DNA of 64,000 bases from Microbacterium salsuginis (GTDB taxonomy: Bacteria > Actinomycetota > Actinomycetes > Actinomycetales > Microbacteriaceae), in NCBI RefSeq assembly GCF_012524205.1, contig NZ_JABACI010000005.1, positions 124,001 to 188,000 of the forward strand, read 5' to 3'. Each line of letters opens with the position of its first letter. The first letter of the stretch is position 1. Shown piece by piece: positions 34,963-42,300 of this stretch. The notes beneath the pieces are model-generated. The model did no database searches, was not told the DNA's origin, and saw only the letters and a program-made list of their open reading frames with translations. Both the position numbers and the translations under genes were made by a program.

Positions 34963-35874
34963 GTGAGAATTGCGGTCTTCCCCGGGCAGGGCTCCCAGTC
35001 CCCCGGCTTCCTCGCCCCCTGGCTCGACGTGGACGGCGCGCGCGAGCGCCTCGCCCAGTACTCCGAGTGGTCGGGGATCGACCTCGTCGCGGCGGGAACC
35101 GAATGGGATGCGGACCGCATCCGCGATACGCAGGTGGCCCAGCCGCTGATCGTCGCCGCGAGCCTGCTGTCGTGGAACGCCCTTCCCGGCCGTGAGCGTG
35201 TCGGCGGCGTCGCCGGCCACTCGGTCGGCGAGTTCGCGGCAGCCGCGGCCGCCGGCATCCTGAGCGAGCAGGCGGCGCTCAGCCTCGTCGGCATCCGTGG
35301 GCGGGCGATGGCCGAGGCCGCCGCTGCCGCTGAGACAGGGATGAGTGCCGTGATCGGCGGCGATGAGGCATCCGTCCTCACCCGCCTCGCCGAGCTCGAG
35401 CTCGCGCCCGCGAACTACAACGGCGGCGGGCAGCTCGTCGTCGCCGGCGCCGCAGAGGCCCTGCGGGCGCTGGCCGCCGAGCCGGTCTCCGGGACCCGCG
35501 TGATCCCGCTCCAGGTCGCCGGTGCGTTCCACACGCACTACATGGCGCCGGCTGTCGAGACGCTCCGCGCCGCGGCCGATGAAGTCGCGGCCTCAGACCC
35601 CACCGTGACCGTGTGGAGCAACAGCGACGGGACGGCTGTCGAATCGGGCGCCGCGTTCGTCGAGCTGCTGGTCGATCAGGTGGCATCTCCCGTCCGCTGG
35701 GACCTGTGCATGTCTTCCTTCGCCGAGGCGGGCGTGGACGGACTCGTCGAGCTCTCGCCCGCCGGTACGCTGACGGGACTCGCCAAGCGCGCGCTGCGCG
35801 GCGTGCCCGCCGTGGCGGTCAAGACTCCCGACGACCTGGACGCTGCGGCAGCCCTGCTCGCCGCCGACGTGTGA
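34963..35874 (+). CDS. fabD: Malonyl-CoA:ACP transacylase
   Basis: 303 residues. IAVFPGQGSQSPGF at the N-terminus, GHSVGEFAAA with the catalytic serine (S87), and GAFHTHYMAPA with the catalytic histidine are all present. It loads malonyl groups onto ACP. The GTG start follows AGGATGGAACA. First gene of the fabD-fabH-acpP-fabF run; fabH starts 11 bases after its stop. Confidence 0.96.
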   Translation: MRIAVFPGQGSQSPGFLAPWLDVDGARERLAQYSEWSGIDLVAAGTEWDADRIRDTQVAQPLIVAASLLSWNALPGRERVGGVAGHSVGEFAAAAAAGILSEQAALSLVGIRGRAMAEAAAAAETGMSAVIGGDEASVLTRLAELELAPANYNGGGQLVVAGAAEALRALAAEPVSGTRVIPLQVAGAFHTHYMAPAVETLRAAADEVAASDPTVTVWSNSDGTAVESGAAFVELLVDQVASPVRWDLCMSSFAEAGVDGLVELSPAGTLTGLAKRALRGVPAVAVKTPDDLDAAAALLAADV

Positions 35875-35885
35875 CCGGAGACACC

Positions 35886-36887
35886 ATGACTCGAACCCTC
35901 GTTCAGCCCACCGGGGCCGCTCACACGCGCATCTACGCCTATGGCGCCGCCCGCGGCGAGATCGCCGTCCCCAACGACGACCTCGTCGGACCGATCGACT
36001 CGAGCGATGAATGGATCCGCCAGCGCACCGGCATCGTGACGCGCACGCGTGCCGTGCCCGAGACGGACGCGATCGACCTGGCGACGGATGCCGCGCGCGA
36101 GGCGATCGAACGCTCTGGCGTCGACCCGTCGCTTGTGGACGCCGTGATCGTCGCGACGGTGAGCAACCCCAAGCAGACGCCGTCGGTCTCGGCGATCGTC
36201 GCCGACCGGGTCGGAGCCAATCCCGCCGCGGCGTACGACCTCAACGCCGCATGCGCCGGCTTCGCATATGGCGTCGCCCAGGCCGATGCGCTCATCCGCG
36301 CGGGAGCCGCTCACTACGCGGTCGTCGTCGGCGCGGAGAAGCTCAGCGATATCGTCGATCCCACCGACCGCAGTATCTCGTTCCTCCTGGGTGACGGGGC
36401 GGGAGCAGTCGTCATCGGCCCGAGCGACACGCCCGGCATCGGTCCCACCGTGTGGGGATCGGACGGGTCGAAGGCCGACGCGGTCGGCATGAATCACACG
36501 CTCACCGAGTTCCGCGACGGCGCCGCGCCGTGGCCCACGCTGCGACAGGAGGGGCCGACGGTCTTCCGCTGGGCCGTGTGGGAGATGGTCAAGGTGGCAC
36601 GCCAGGCGCTCGAGGCTGCCGGCGTCGAGGCATCCGATCTCGCCGCCTTCGTGCCGCACCAGGCCAACATGCGCATCATCGACGAGTTCGCCAAGCAGCT
36701 CGGCCTTCCCGACACGGTCGTCGTCGGCCGCGACATCGAGACGACCGGCAACACCTCGGCGGCCTCGATCCCGCTCGCGACCCACCGACTGCTCGAGGAG
36801 AACCCCGGGCTGAGCGGCGGGCTGGCGCTGCAGATCGGGTTCGGAGCCGGGCTCGTCTTCGGTGCCCAGGTCGTCGTCCTTCCGTGA
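35886..36887 (+). CDS. fabH: 3-oxoacyl-[ACP] synthase III
   Basis: 333 residues. DEWIRQRTGI is the family's CoA-binding segment, NAACAGFAYG has the catalytic cysteine (C123), PHQANMRI the histidine and GNTSAASIP the asparagine of the Cys-His-Asn triad. It starts fatty acid synthesis by condensing a primer acyl-CoA with malonyl-ACP; actinobacterial FabH usually prefers branched primers. It starts at ATG 35886, spaced 11 bases from fabD. acpP begins 72 bases after its stop. Confidence 0.96.
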   Translation: MTRTLVQPTGAAHTRIYAYGAARGEIAVPNDDLVGPIDSSDEWIRQRTGIVTRTRAVPETDAIDLATDAAREAIERSGVDPSLVDAVIVATVSNPKQTPSVSAIVADRVGANPAAAYDLNAACAGFAYGVAQADALIRAGAAHYAVVVGAEKLSDIVDPTDRSISFLLGDGAGAVVIGPSDTPGIGPTVWGSDGSKADAVGMNHTLTEFRDGAAPWPTLRQEGPTVFRWAVWEMVKVARQALEAAGVEASDLAAFVPHQANMRIIDEFAKQLGLPDTVVVGRDIETTGNTSAASIPLATHRLLEENPGLSGGLALQIGFGAGLVFGAQVVVLP

Positions 36888-36959
36888 GCCGGCGGCGCGC
36901 GACTCTAGACTGAGACCCGCCCGCCCGGGCTGTCGTACCCCCAAGAAACAGGAGAAACC

Positions 36960-37208
36960 ATGGCATTCACCACCGACGAGGTCCTCGCCGGGCTCGCCGA
37001 GCTCATCACCGATGAGACGGGCATCTCGGCCGACGAGGTCGCTCTCGAGAAGTCGTTCACGGATGACCTCGACATCGACTCGATCTCGATGATGACGATC
37101 GTCGTCAACGCCGAGGAGAAGTTCGGGGTCACCATCCCCGACGACGAGGTCAAGAACCTCAAGACCGTCGGCGACGCCGTCAGCTACATCACGTCGAACC
37201 AGGCGTAG
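36960..37208 (+). CDS. acpP: Acyl carrier protein
   Basis: 82 residues, acidic and helical. DDLDIDSISMM contains the serine (S41) that carries 4'-phosphopantetheine; the usual DSLD context is DSIS here. CAGGAG lies before ATG. It shuttles growing acyl chains between FAS-II enzymes. Expected to be the most abundant product of the operon, and a stable hairpin directly follows its stop. Confidence 0.95.
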   Translation: MAFTTDEVLAGLAELITDETGISADEVALEKSFTDDLDIDSISMMTIVVNAEEKFGVTIPDDEVKNLKTVGDAVSYITSNQA

Positions 37209-37213
37209 CAGCC

Positions 37214-37239
37214 CCGGTGGGGGCTGCGGCCCCCACCGG
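37214..37239 (+). terminator. Intercistronic hairpin between acpP and fabF
   Basis: An 11-bp perfect stem (CCGGTGGGGGC and complement) with loop TGCG begins five bases after the acpP stop. No T-run. It may partly terminate transcription or protect the acpP end of a processed mRNA, allowing more ACP than FabF. Confidence 0.65.
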
Positions 37240-37263
37240 CTCACCCACGAGGATCTGGACCAC

Positions 37264-38502
37264 ATGAGCAACTCCCGCATCGTCGTCACCGGTATCGGCG
37301 CATCGTCGCCTCTCGGTGGCACGGCACCCGAGAGCTGGTCGGCGCTGCTGGACGGCGCCTCCGGCACCAGTACCCTGGAGCACGAATGGGTCGAGCAGTA
37401 TCAACTGCCCGTCACCTTCGCCGCTCAGGCGAAGGTGCGGCCCGACACCGTCCTCGACCGTCCTGTCGCCAAGCGACTCGATCCCGCCTCGCAGTTCGCG
37501 CTGGTCGCGGCGATGGAGGCCTGGGCGGATGCCGGAAGCCCCGACGTCGAGCCGGAACGCCTCGGCGTGGACTTCGCGACCGGCATCGGCGGTGTGTGGA
37601 CGCTCCTGGACGCGTGGGACACCCTGCGCGAGAAGGGTCCGCGCCGCGTCATGCCTATGACGGTGCCCATGCTCATGCCGAACGCCGCCGCGGGCAATCT
37701 CTCGCTGCACTTCGGCGCTCGTGCGTACGCGCGGACGGTCGCGAGCGCGTGTGCCTCGAGCACCGAGTCGATCGTGAACGCGGTCGAGCACATCCGTGCG
37801 GGCCTGGCCGACGTGGTGATCGCCGGCGGCACCGAGTCCGCCATCCACCCGATCACGATCGCGTCGTTCGCGTCGATGCAGGCGCTCTCTCGTCGCAACG
37901 ACGATCCGGCCACGGCGTCGCGTCCCTGCAGCGTCGACCGGGACGGCTTCGTCATGGGCGAGGGCGCCGGTGCGCTCATCCTCGAGACCGAGGAGCACGC
38001 GCGTGCGCGCGGCGCCAAGATCTACGGCGCTGTCGTGGGCGGCGGTGTCACGGCCGACTCGTACCACATCACCGCGAACGACCCCGAGGGGCTCGGCGCC
38101 GCCCGCGCCGTGCGCATGGCGCTGGCGATGGCGGATGCCTCGCCCGACGACGTCACGCACATCAACGCGCACGCGACATCGACGCCGGTAGGCGATCCCA
38201 ACGAGTACCAGGCGCTCAAGGCCGTCTTCGGCTCGCGAGTCGATGAGATCCCCGTGTCTGCCACCAAGGCCTCGACGGGCCACCTGCTCGGCGGCACCGG
38301 CGCTCTGGAGGCGATCTTCACGATTCTCGCGCTGCGCGACGGCATCGCTCCCCCGACGATCAACATCACCACGCAGGATCCCGACATCCCGTTCCGCATC
38401 TCGGGCTCGACGACTCCGCTGGGAGACGGCCCACAGCTGGCGATCAGCAACTCGTTCGGCTTCGGCGGACACAACGCCGTTGCGGCATTCGCCTCGGCCT
38501 GA
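37264..38502 (+). CDS. fabF: 3-oxoacyl-[ACP] synthase II
   Basis: 412 residues. The catalytic cysteine is in TVASACASSTESI (C163), and the two histidines in INAHATSTPVGD and KASTGHLLGGTGAL. IVVTGIGASSPLG opens the fold. It elongates acyl-ACP with malonyl-ACP. The gene lies 55 bases after acpP, past the intercistronic hairpin, and is followed by a strong terminator. Confidence 0.96.
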   Translation: MSNSRIVVTGIGASSPLGGTAPESWSALLDGASGTSTLEHEWVEQYQLPVTFAAQAKVRPDTVLDRPVAKRLDPASQFALVAAMEAWADAGSPDVEPERLGVDFATGIGGVWTLLDAWDTLREKGPRRVMPMTVPMLMPNAAAGNLSLHFGARAYARTVASACASSTESIVNAVEHIRAGLADVVIAGGTESAIHPITIASFASMQALSRRNDDPATASRPCSVDRDGFVMGEGAGALILETEEHARARGAKIYGAVVGGGVTADSYHITANDPEGLGAARAVRMALAMADASPDDVTHINAHATSTPVGDPNEYQALKAVFGSRVDEIPVSATKASTGHLLGGTGALEAIFTILALRDGIAPPTINITTQDPDIPFRISGSTTPLGDGPQLAISNSFGFGGHNAVAAFASA

Positions 38503-38523
38503 CACAGTCGCACGCACACACGA

Positions 38524-38556
38524 AGACGCCCCCGGTGAAGCCGACCGGGGGCGTCT
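38524..38556 (+). terminator. Terminator after fabF
   Basis: A 13-bp perfect stem (AGACGCCCCCGGT and complement) with a seven-base loop, 21 bases after the stop; followed by a mixed TGTCGTTCTC tract. Confidence 0.85.
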
Positions 38557-38660
38557 GTCGTTCTCAGGCGGCGGCGATTCGCTTTCTCAGTGCCAGGGGT
38601 TTCTTCACCGGCATCCGGTAATCACGCCGCGCCCCGCCTGACGTCTCTCCGAGCGCCGGA

Positions 38661-39164
38661 TCACCCCACCTTGTGCAGCCACACCACCGGGGCGTCGTCG
38701 CTGGCATGCCGGAACGGCTCGAGCTCGTCGTCCCAGGCTGCCCCGAGCGCGACCTGAAGCTCACGCTGCAGCTCGAAGGCGTCCCCGCCGGCGATGTCCA
38801 TGGCGTACCGGATCCGGTCCTCGCCGATGACGACGTTGCCGGCCGAGTCCGTCTGCGCGTAGTGGATGCCGAGACCCGGCGTGTGCAGCCAGCGTCCGCC
38901 GTCGCTGCGCGGGGTGGGGTCCTCGGTCACCTCGAAGCGCAGGTGCTCCCACCCACGGATCGCCGTGGCCAGCGCCGCACCCGTGCCGGCGGTGCCCTCC
39001 CAGTAGAACTCGCAGCGGCGGCTGCCGTCGAGCACCGGCTGGTCGGCCCAGTCGAAGTTCACGGCGCGCCCGAGGGCGCGTCCGACGGCCCACTCGAGGT
39101 GGGGGCACAACGCTCGTGGCGCTGAGTGAATGTAGATCACTCCGCGCGCCTGTGGTGTCGCCAT
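38661..39164 (-). CDS. DUF3145 family protein
   Basis: 167 residues, recognised as DUF3145, a family confined to actinobacteria and typically next to fabF. RGVIYIHSAPRALCPHLEWAVGRALG opens the domain, followed by WADQPVLDGSRRCEFYWEG and WLHTPGLGIHYAQTDSAGNVVIGEDRIRY. No membrane segments or catalytic motif is evident. The position, convergent with fabF, fits the family pattern; a lipid-related role is only a guess. Confidence 0.88.
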   Translation of the reverse strand: MATPQARGVIYIHSAPRALCPHLEWAVGRALGRAVNFDWADQPVLDGSRRCEFYWEGTAGTGAALATAIRGWEHLRFEVTEDPTPRSDGGRWLHTPGLGIHYAQTDSAGNVVIGEDRIRYAMDIAGGDAFELQRELQVALGAAWDDELEPFRHASDDAPVVWLHKVG

Positions 39165-39264
39165 GATCTCTCCGTTCGTCAGGTACGTCTTCCCCTACGA
39201 CCTGACTCACGCGTGGCGAGCTCATAGCATGCTGTTCGGTTGTGCTGCCGCCATTATCGCCGAA

Positions 39265-39302
39265 AGGGCGGCCGAATCACAAGGGTGTGATTCGGCCGCC
39301 CT
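39265..39302 (-). terminator. Terminator after the oxygenase-like gene
   Basis: A 17-bp perfect stem (AGGGCGGCCGAATCACA and complement) with loop of four bases, 22 bases past the stop of the minus-strand oxygenase gene. The region 39165-39264 otherwise holds the upstream region of the DUF3145 gene. Confidence 0.85.
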
Positions 39303-39323
39303 GTCAGCGGCGAACGAGGAGAC

Positions 39324-40097
39324 TCAGGCCTCGCTCATCGCCTGGACCTCGACCTGGCCCTTGGCGGCGTAGTAGGCGGCGCGAGCGGCATCCTTACGGG
39401 CCTGCTCGGCGTATCCGGCCTCGAGCACGTCCTGCGGCACCTCGACGCTGTCGACCTTGTTCACGCCGTGGTACTTCTCGATGTACGCGTCCAGCTCGGG
39501 GCCCGAGGTCCACGAGGTGATGAGGCAGTAACGAGGCTCGTCGCCCACGTGGGTGGCGGCGTGCCACAGGCGCTGCGTGTCGATGATCAGCTGCGCGCCG
39601 GCGGGAAGCGCGATACGCACCTCACCTGCCGGGTCCGTGCGGTTCTCACGCAGCACGAAGAAGCTGTCCTTGTCGTCGGTCAGGTTGAAGAACCCGCGCA
39701 CGACCCAGCCCGTCCCATCGGGGTTGAGACGGTTGTTGTCGTCCTGGTGCAGGTTGTAGAGGCATTCGCCGTAAGGGGTCGGCTGCAGCTCGATCACGCG
39801 GCAGCGACCGACGTTGGCGCCGGGCTCCTGGGCGCGGCGCACGAGGTTCGGGGCCTTCTCGACCTGCGAGTCGATCCAGACGCCGTCCTTGTCGGTGCGC
39901 GGCGGCTTGTGGTTCCAGAAGCCGTTGCACTCGATCTCGCCGAAGGCGCTGGCCAGCGGTGCGAACCGCGTGTCGCCCGACGACTTCCAGTCGTTGTACT
40001 CGATGTCGAGCCACTCCTTGGGGTCGAGCTCCTGGTTGTAGCGGTCGAGGACGACGTAGCCGGTCTCCTCGAGGGCGGCGGACTTGATGTAACCCAT
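39324..40097 (-). CDS. 2-oxoglutarate/Fe(II)-dependent oxygenase-like protein under iron-box control
   Basis: 257 residues. The cupin-like core shows a plausible facial triad: H-x-D in YNLHQDDNN (about residues 117-119) and a distal histidine in LWHAATHVG (about 180), followed by PRYCLITSW, whose arginine could bind 2-oxoglutarate. Thus an Fe(II)/2OG hydroxylase fold is likely, but I do not recognise the family or its substrate. The C-terminal 40 residues are Ala-rich helix. GAAAGG precedes the ATG. A DtxR-type iron box lies 52-65 bases upstream and covers the probable -10, so the gene should be expressed under iron limitation, unexpected for an iron enzyme. Single gene with its own terminator. 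Confidence 0.65.
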   Translation of the reverse strand: MGYIKSAALEETGYVVLDRYNQELDPKEWLDIEYNDWKSSGDTRFAPLASAFGEIECNGFWNHKPPRTDKDGVWIDSQVEKAPNLVRRAQEPGANVGRCRVIELQPTPYGECLYNLHQDDNNRLNPDGTGWVVRGFFNLTDDKDSFFVLRENRTDPAGEVRIALPAGAQLIIDTQRLWHAATHVGDEPRYCLITSWTSGPELDAYIEKYHGVNKVDSVEVPQDVLEAGYAEQARKDAARAAYYAAKGQVEVQAMSEA

Positions 40098-40148
40098 GAC
40101 GAATCATGCCTTTCGGTCAGCGGGCCAGCACGTTTTTACAGGCCCAAC

Positions 40149-40162
40149 TTAGGCAAGCCTAC
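40149..40162. promoter_or_regulatory. DtxR/IdeR-type iron box
   Basis: TTAGGCAAGCCTAC matches the core of the corynebacterial and mycobacterial iron box (TTAGG-N-TAGCCTAA-like dyad). On the minus strand TAGGCT within it (40156-40161) would be the -10 of the oxygenase-like gene, so repressor binding would block transcription when iron is plentiful. It lies 79 bases before the DUF262 gene on the other side. Confidence 0.65.
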
Positions 40163-40224
40163 ATCGAGGCTCTGCGGGGTCCCCGTGACCCTCCGGGCAA
40201 CTCTCGTGGCGGGCGTCCGGACCA

Positions 40225-40230
40225 TAGACT
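40225..40230 (+). promoter_or_regulatory. Candidate -10 element TAGACT of the DUF262 gene
   Basis: TAGACT ends ten bases before ATG 40241, giving a very short leader. Confidence 0.45.
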
Positions 40231-40240
40231 GGGTGGTGCC

Positions 40241-42247
40241 ATGGTCAGTGCCACGAATGTCGACGCCACCGCAGTCAACACGATCGGATGGCTGTCGGCA
40301 GCCGATTGGACCATCGTCGTCCCGGTGTACCAGCGCCAGTATCGGTGGGACATCGGCGCGTGCGAGCAGCTGCTCTCCGACATCCGAGCGGTGGCAGACC
40401 TCGATGACGGGCACATGCACTTCATCGGATCGATCCTGTCGTCCTCGGGAGGGCACGGCGACGGCGCAGAGCTCGTCCTCATCGACGGGCAGCAGCGCAC
40501 GACGACCCTGATGCTGCTCGTCGCGGCCCTGCATCACACCGTCCGCGAGGCCGACCCGGCACTGGCCGACCAGCTCGCGCGGGTGCTCGTGCATTCCGAC
40601 GATCCGTCTCTGACGAAGCTGCGCCCTCATCACGCGTGGGCGTCGGTCTTCGAGCGCGTGGTGCTCGACCAGGCGCTCCCGGCCGGCCAGTCCCGCGACT
40701 CGCGCTTCGACGACAACTACGCCTTCTTCCGCAGCCAGATCAGCCTCGACGAGGCACCGCACATCTGGCGCGGCTTGCAGAAGCTCGAGCACGTCTCGAT
40801 CACCCTCGGCGCCGGTGCCAACGCCCAGCAGATCTTCGAGAGCCTCAACTCCACCGGAGAGCCGCTGCGCGACCACGAACTCATCCACAATTACGTGCTG
40901 ATGGGGCTCGGTCACGCCGAACAGCGCCGGATCGAATCCGAATACTGGCGCGCGATCGAGCAGAACACCGGTGAGTCCATCGCCGACTTCTGGCGCCAGT
41001 ACCTGGTCATGAAGACGGGGCGCGAGGTCTCGATCGTCGGCGGTCGCGGCGTCTACGACGCTTTCCGCCATGAGTTCCCGCGCCTCGAGCTTGCCGACTT
41101 GATCGACAGCGCGGAGGAATGGCGTGCTCTGTCCCGGGTGTACCGGACGCTGCTCGTCCCCGCGGAGGCGCCCGATGCCGAGATCGCGCGTCACCTCGGG
41201 TACCTCAACACCTTCGGCACGACGATGTACCCGCTCGTCATGCTCGCGTACCGCGATTTCGAACGGGGTGTGATCACCCGCGACGATCTGATCGAGACCC
41301 TCGAGATGGTGCAGGCGCTTCTCGTTCGACGTTCCGTCGTCGGCACCGGCGTCGACCGCCTGGTCGCGCGCCTGTGCCGCGCTCGGGCGCAGGGCGCACC
41401 AGCCCTGGTCTCGGCGATATCGCGCATCACGCCCTCCGACGAACGCGTCGGCGCTGCGCTGAAGTACGTCGACCTCCCCCACCCGCACTACGTGCTCGGC
41501 CGCATCGCCGGTGTGGACGGCGCGGGCGGACTCGATCTCGAGCACATCGTGCCGCTCGCGCCCGGAGACACCTGGACCGGTGACGGCGCCCGCGAGTGGG
41601 CGGCGTACAGCGAGGACGAGCAGAACAGCCACCGTGCGCTCGCCAAGACGATCGGCAACCTGGCGCTGCTCGAGGAAGACCTCGCGGTGCGCGCGTTCGA
41701 CCGGTCGTTCCCCGAGAAGCGGGAGCTTTACGCGCGGAGTGCAGTGGCGACGACCGCGCCGATCGGTGCCATCGACCGCTGGAACACGGCGGCGATCTCC
41801 GCACGGTCGGCACAGCTCGCGGCGCGGTTCGTCGAGATCTGGCGGCGCCCGGGAGGCCCGGCCATCGACGACGACGGCCTCACGCCCATTCTCGACGCGG
41901 TCAGACGGCGCGGGTGGCCGCCCGGCTGGCAGCGCGAGTGGTCGTACGTGGAGTACTGCGGCGAGCACTGGGAGGTCTACGACGTCAAGTACCTCTTCAA
42001 CCGCGTCTTCAAGCGCCTGTGGGCGGACTCGCGCGAGGCGGTCGTCTCCTACAGCGGTCGCCGCGGCGGCCCGGTGTACACGGCGCAGTCCTGGAACGGC
42101 CAGTGGGACCGCCTGGACGACGAGCATTCGCTCTACATGGGCTGGGACTCCAGTTACATGCTGAGCGCCGTGCAGGGCGTGCTCGAGGAGGCGGGTCTGG
42201 CACCCGAGGTGTTCGTCAAGTACTCCTACATCGGCAACGCGATGTGA
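40241..42247 (+). CDS. DUF262/DUF1524 protein (GmrSD-like nuclease family)
   Basis: 668 residues. The N-terminal DUF262 (ParB-like) domain carries VPVYQRQYRWD (about 27-38) and VLIDGQQRTTTLMLL (about 77-90). A helical middle contains FESLNSTGEPLRDHELIHNYVL. The DUF1524 HNH-type region has LDLEHIVPLAPGD (about 428-440) and LAKTIGNLALLEED, giving the His and Asn expected in the active site. A C-terminal domain of about 90 residues (WSYVEYCGEHWEVYDVKYLFN) is an extra module I do not recognise. Relatives include GmrSD, a type IV restriction enzyme cutting modified DNA. It stands alone, with its own promoter and terminator. Confidence 0.82.
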   Translation: MVSATNVDATAVNTIGWLSAADWTIVVPVYQRQYRWDIGACEQLLSDIRAVADLDDGHMHFIGSILSSSGGHGDGAELVLIDGQQRTTTLMLLVAALHHTVREADPALADQLARVLVHSDDPSLTKLRPHHAWASVFERVVLDQALPAGQSRDSRFDDNYAFFRSQISLDEAPHIWRGLQKLEHVSITLGAGANAQQIFESLNSTGEPLRDHELIHNYVLMGLGHAEQRRIESEYWRAIEQNTGESIADFWRQYLVMKTGREVSIVGGRGVYDAFRHEFPRLELADLIDSAEEWRALSRVYRTLLVPAEAPDAEIARHLGYLNTFGTTMYPLVMLAYRDFERGVITRDDLIETLEMVQALLVRRSVVGTGVDRLVARLCRARAQGAPALVSAISRITPSDERVGAALKYVDLPHPHYVLGRIAGVDGAGGLDLEHIVPLAPGDTWTGDGAREWAAYSEDEQNSHRALAKTIGNLALLEEDLAVRAFDRSFPEKRELYARSAVATTAPIGAIDRWNTAAISARSAQLAARFVEIWRRPGGPAIDDDGLTPILDAVRRRGWPPGWQREWSYVEYCGEHWEVYDVKYLFNRVFKRLWADSREAVVSYSGRRGGPVYTAQSWNGQWDRLDDEHSLYMGWDSSYMLSAVQGVLEEAGLAPEVFVKYSYIGNAM

Positions 42248-42248
42248 C

Positions 42249-42290
42249 ATGCGGTGACGGATGCCTCGGCTGAGGCATCCGCCACCGCAT
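42249..42290. terminator. Bidirectional terminator between DUF262 gene and PTS gene
   Basis: A 19-bp stem with one mismatch and loop GGCT, starting two bases after the DUF262 stop and ending ten bases from the stop of the convergent PTS gene. The arms contain GGATGCC/GGCATCC. Confidence 0.8.
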
Positions 42291-42300
42291 TCTCGTCGGA

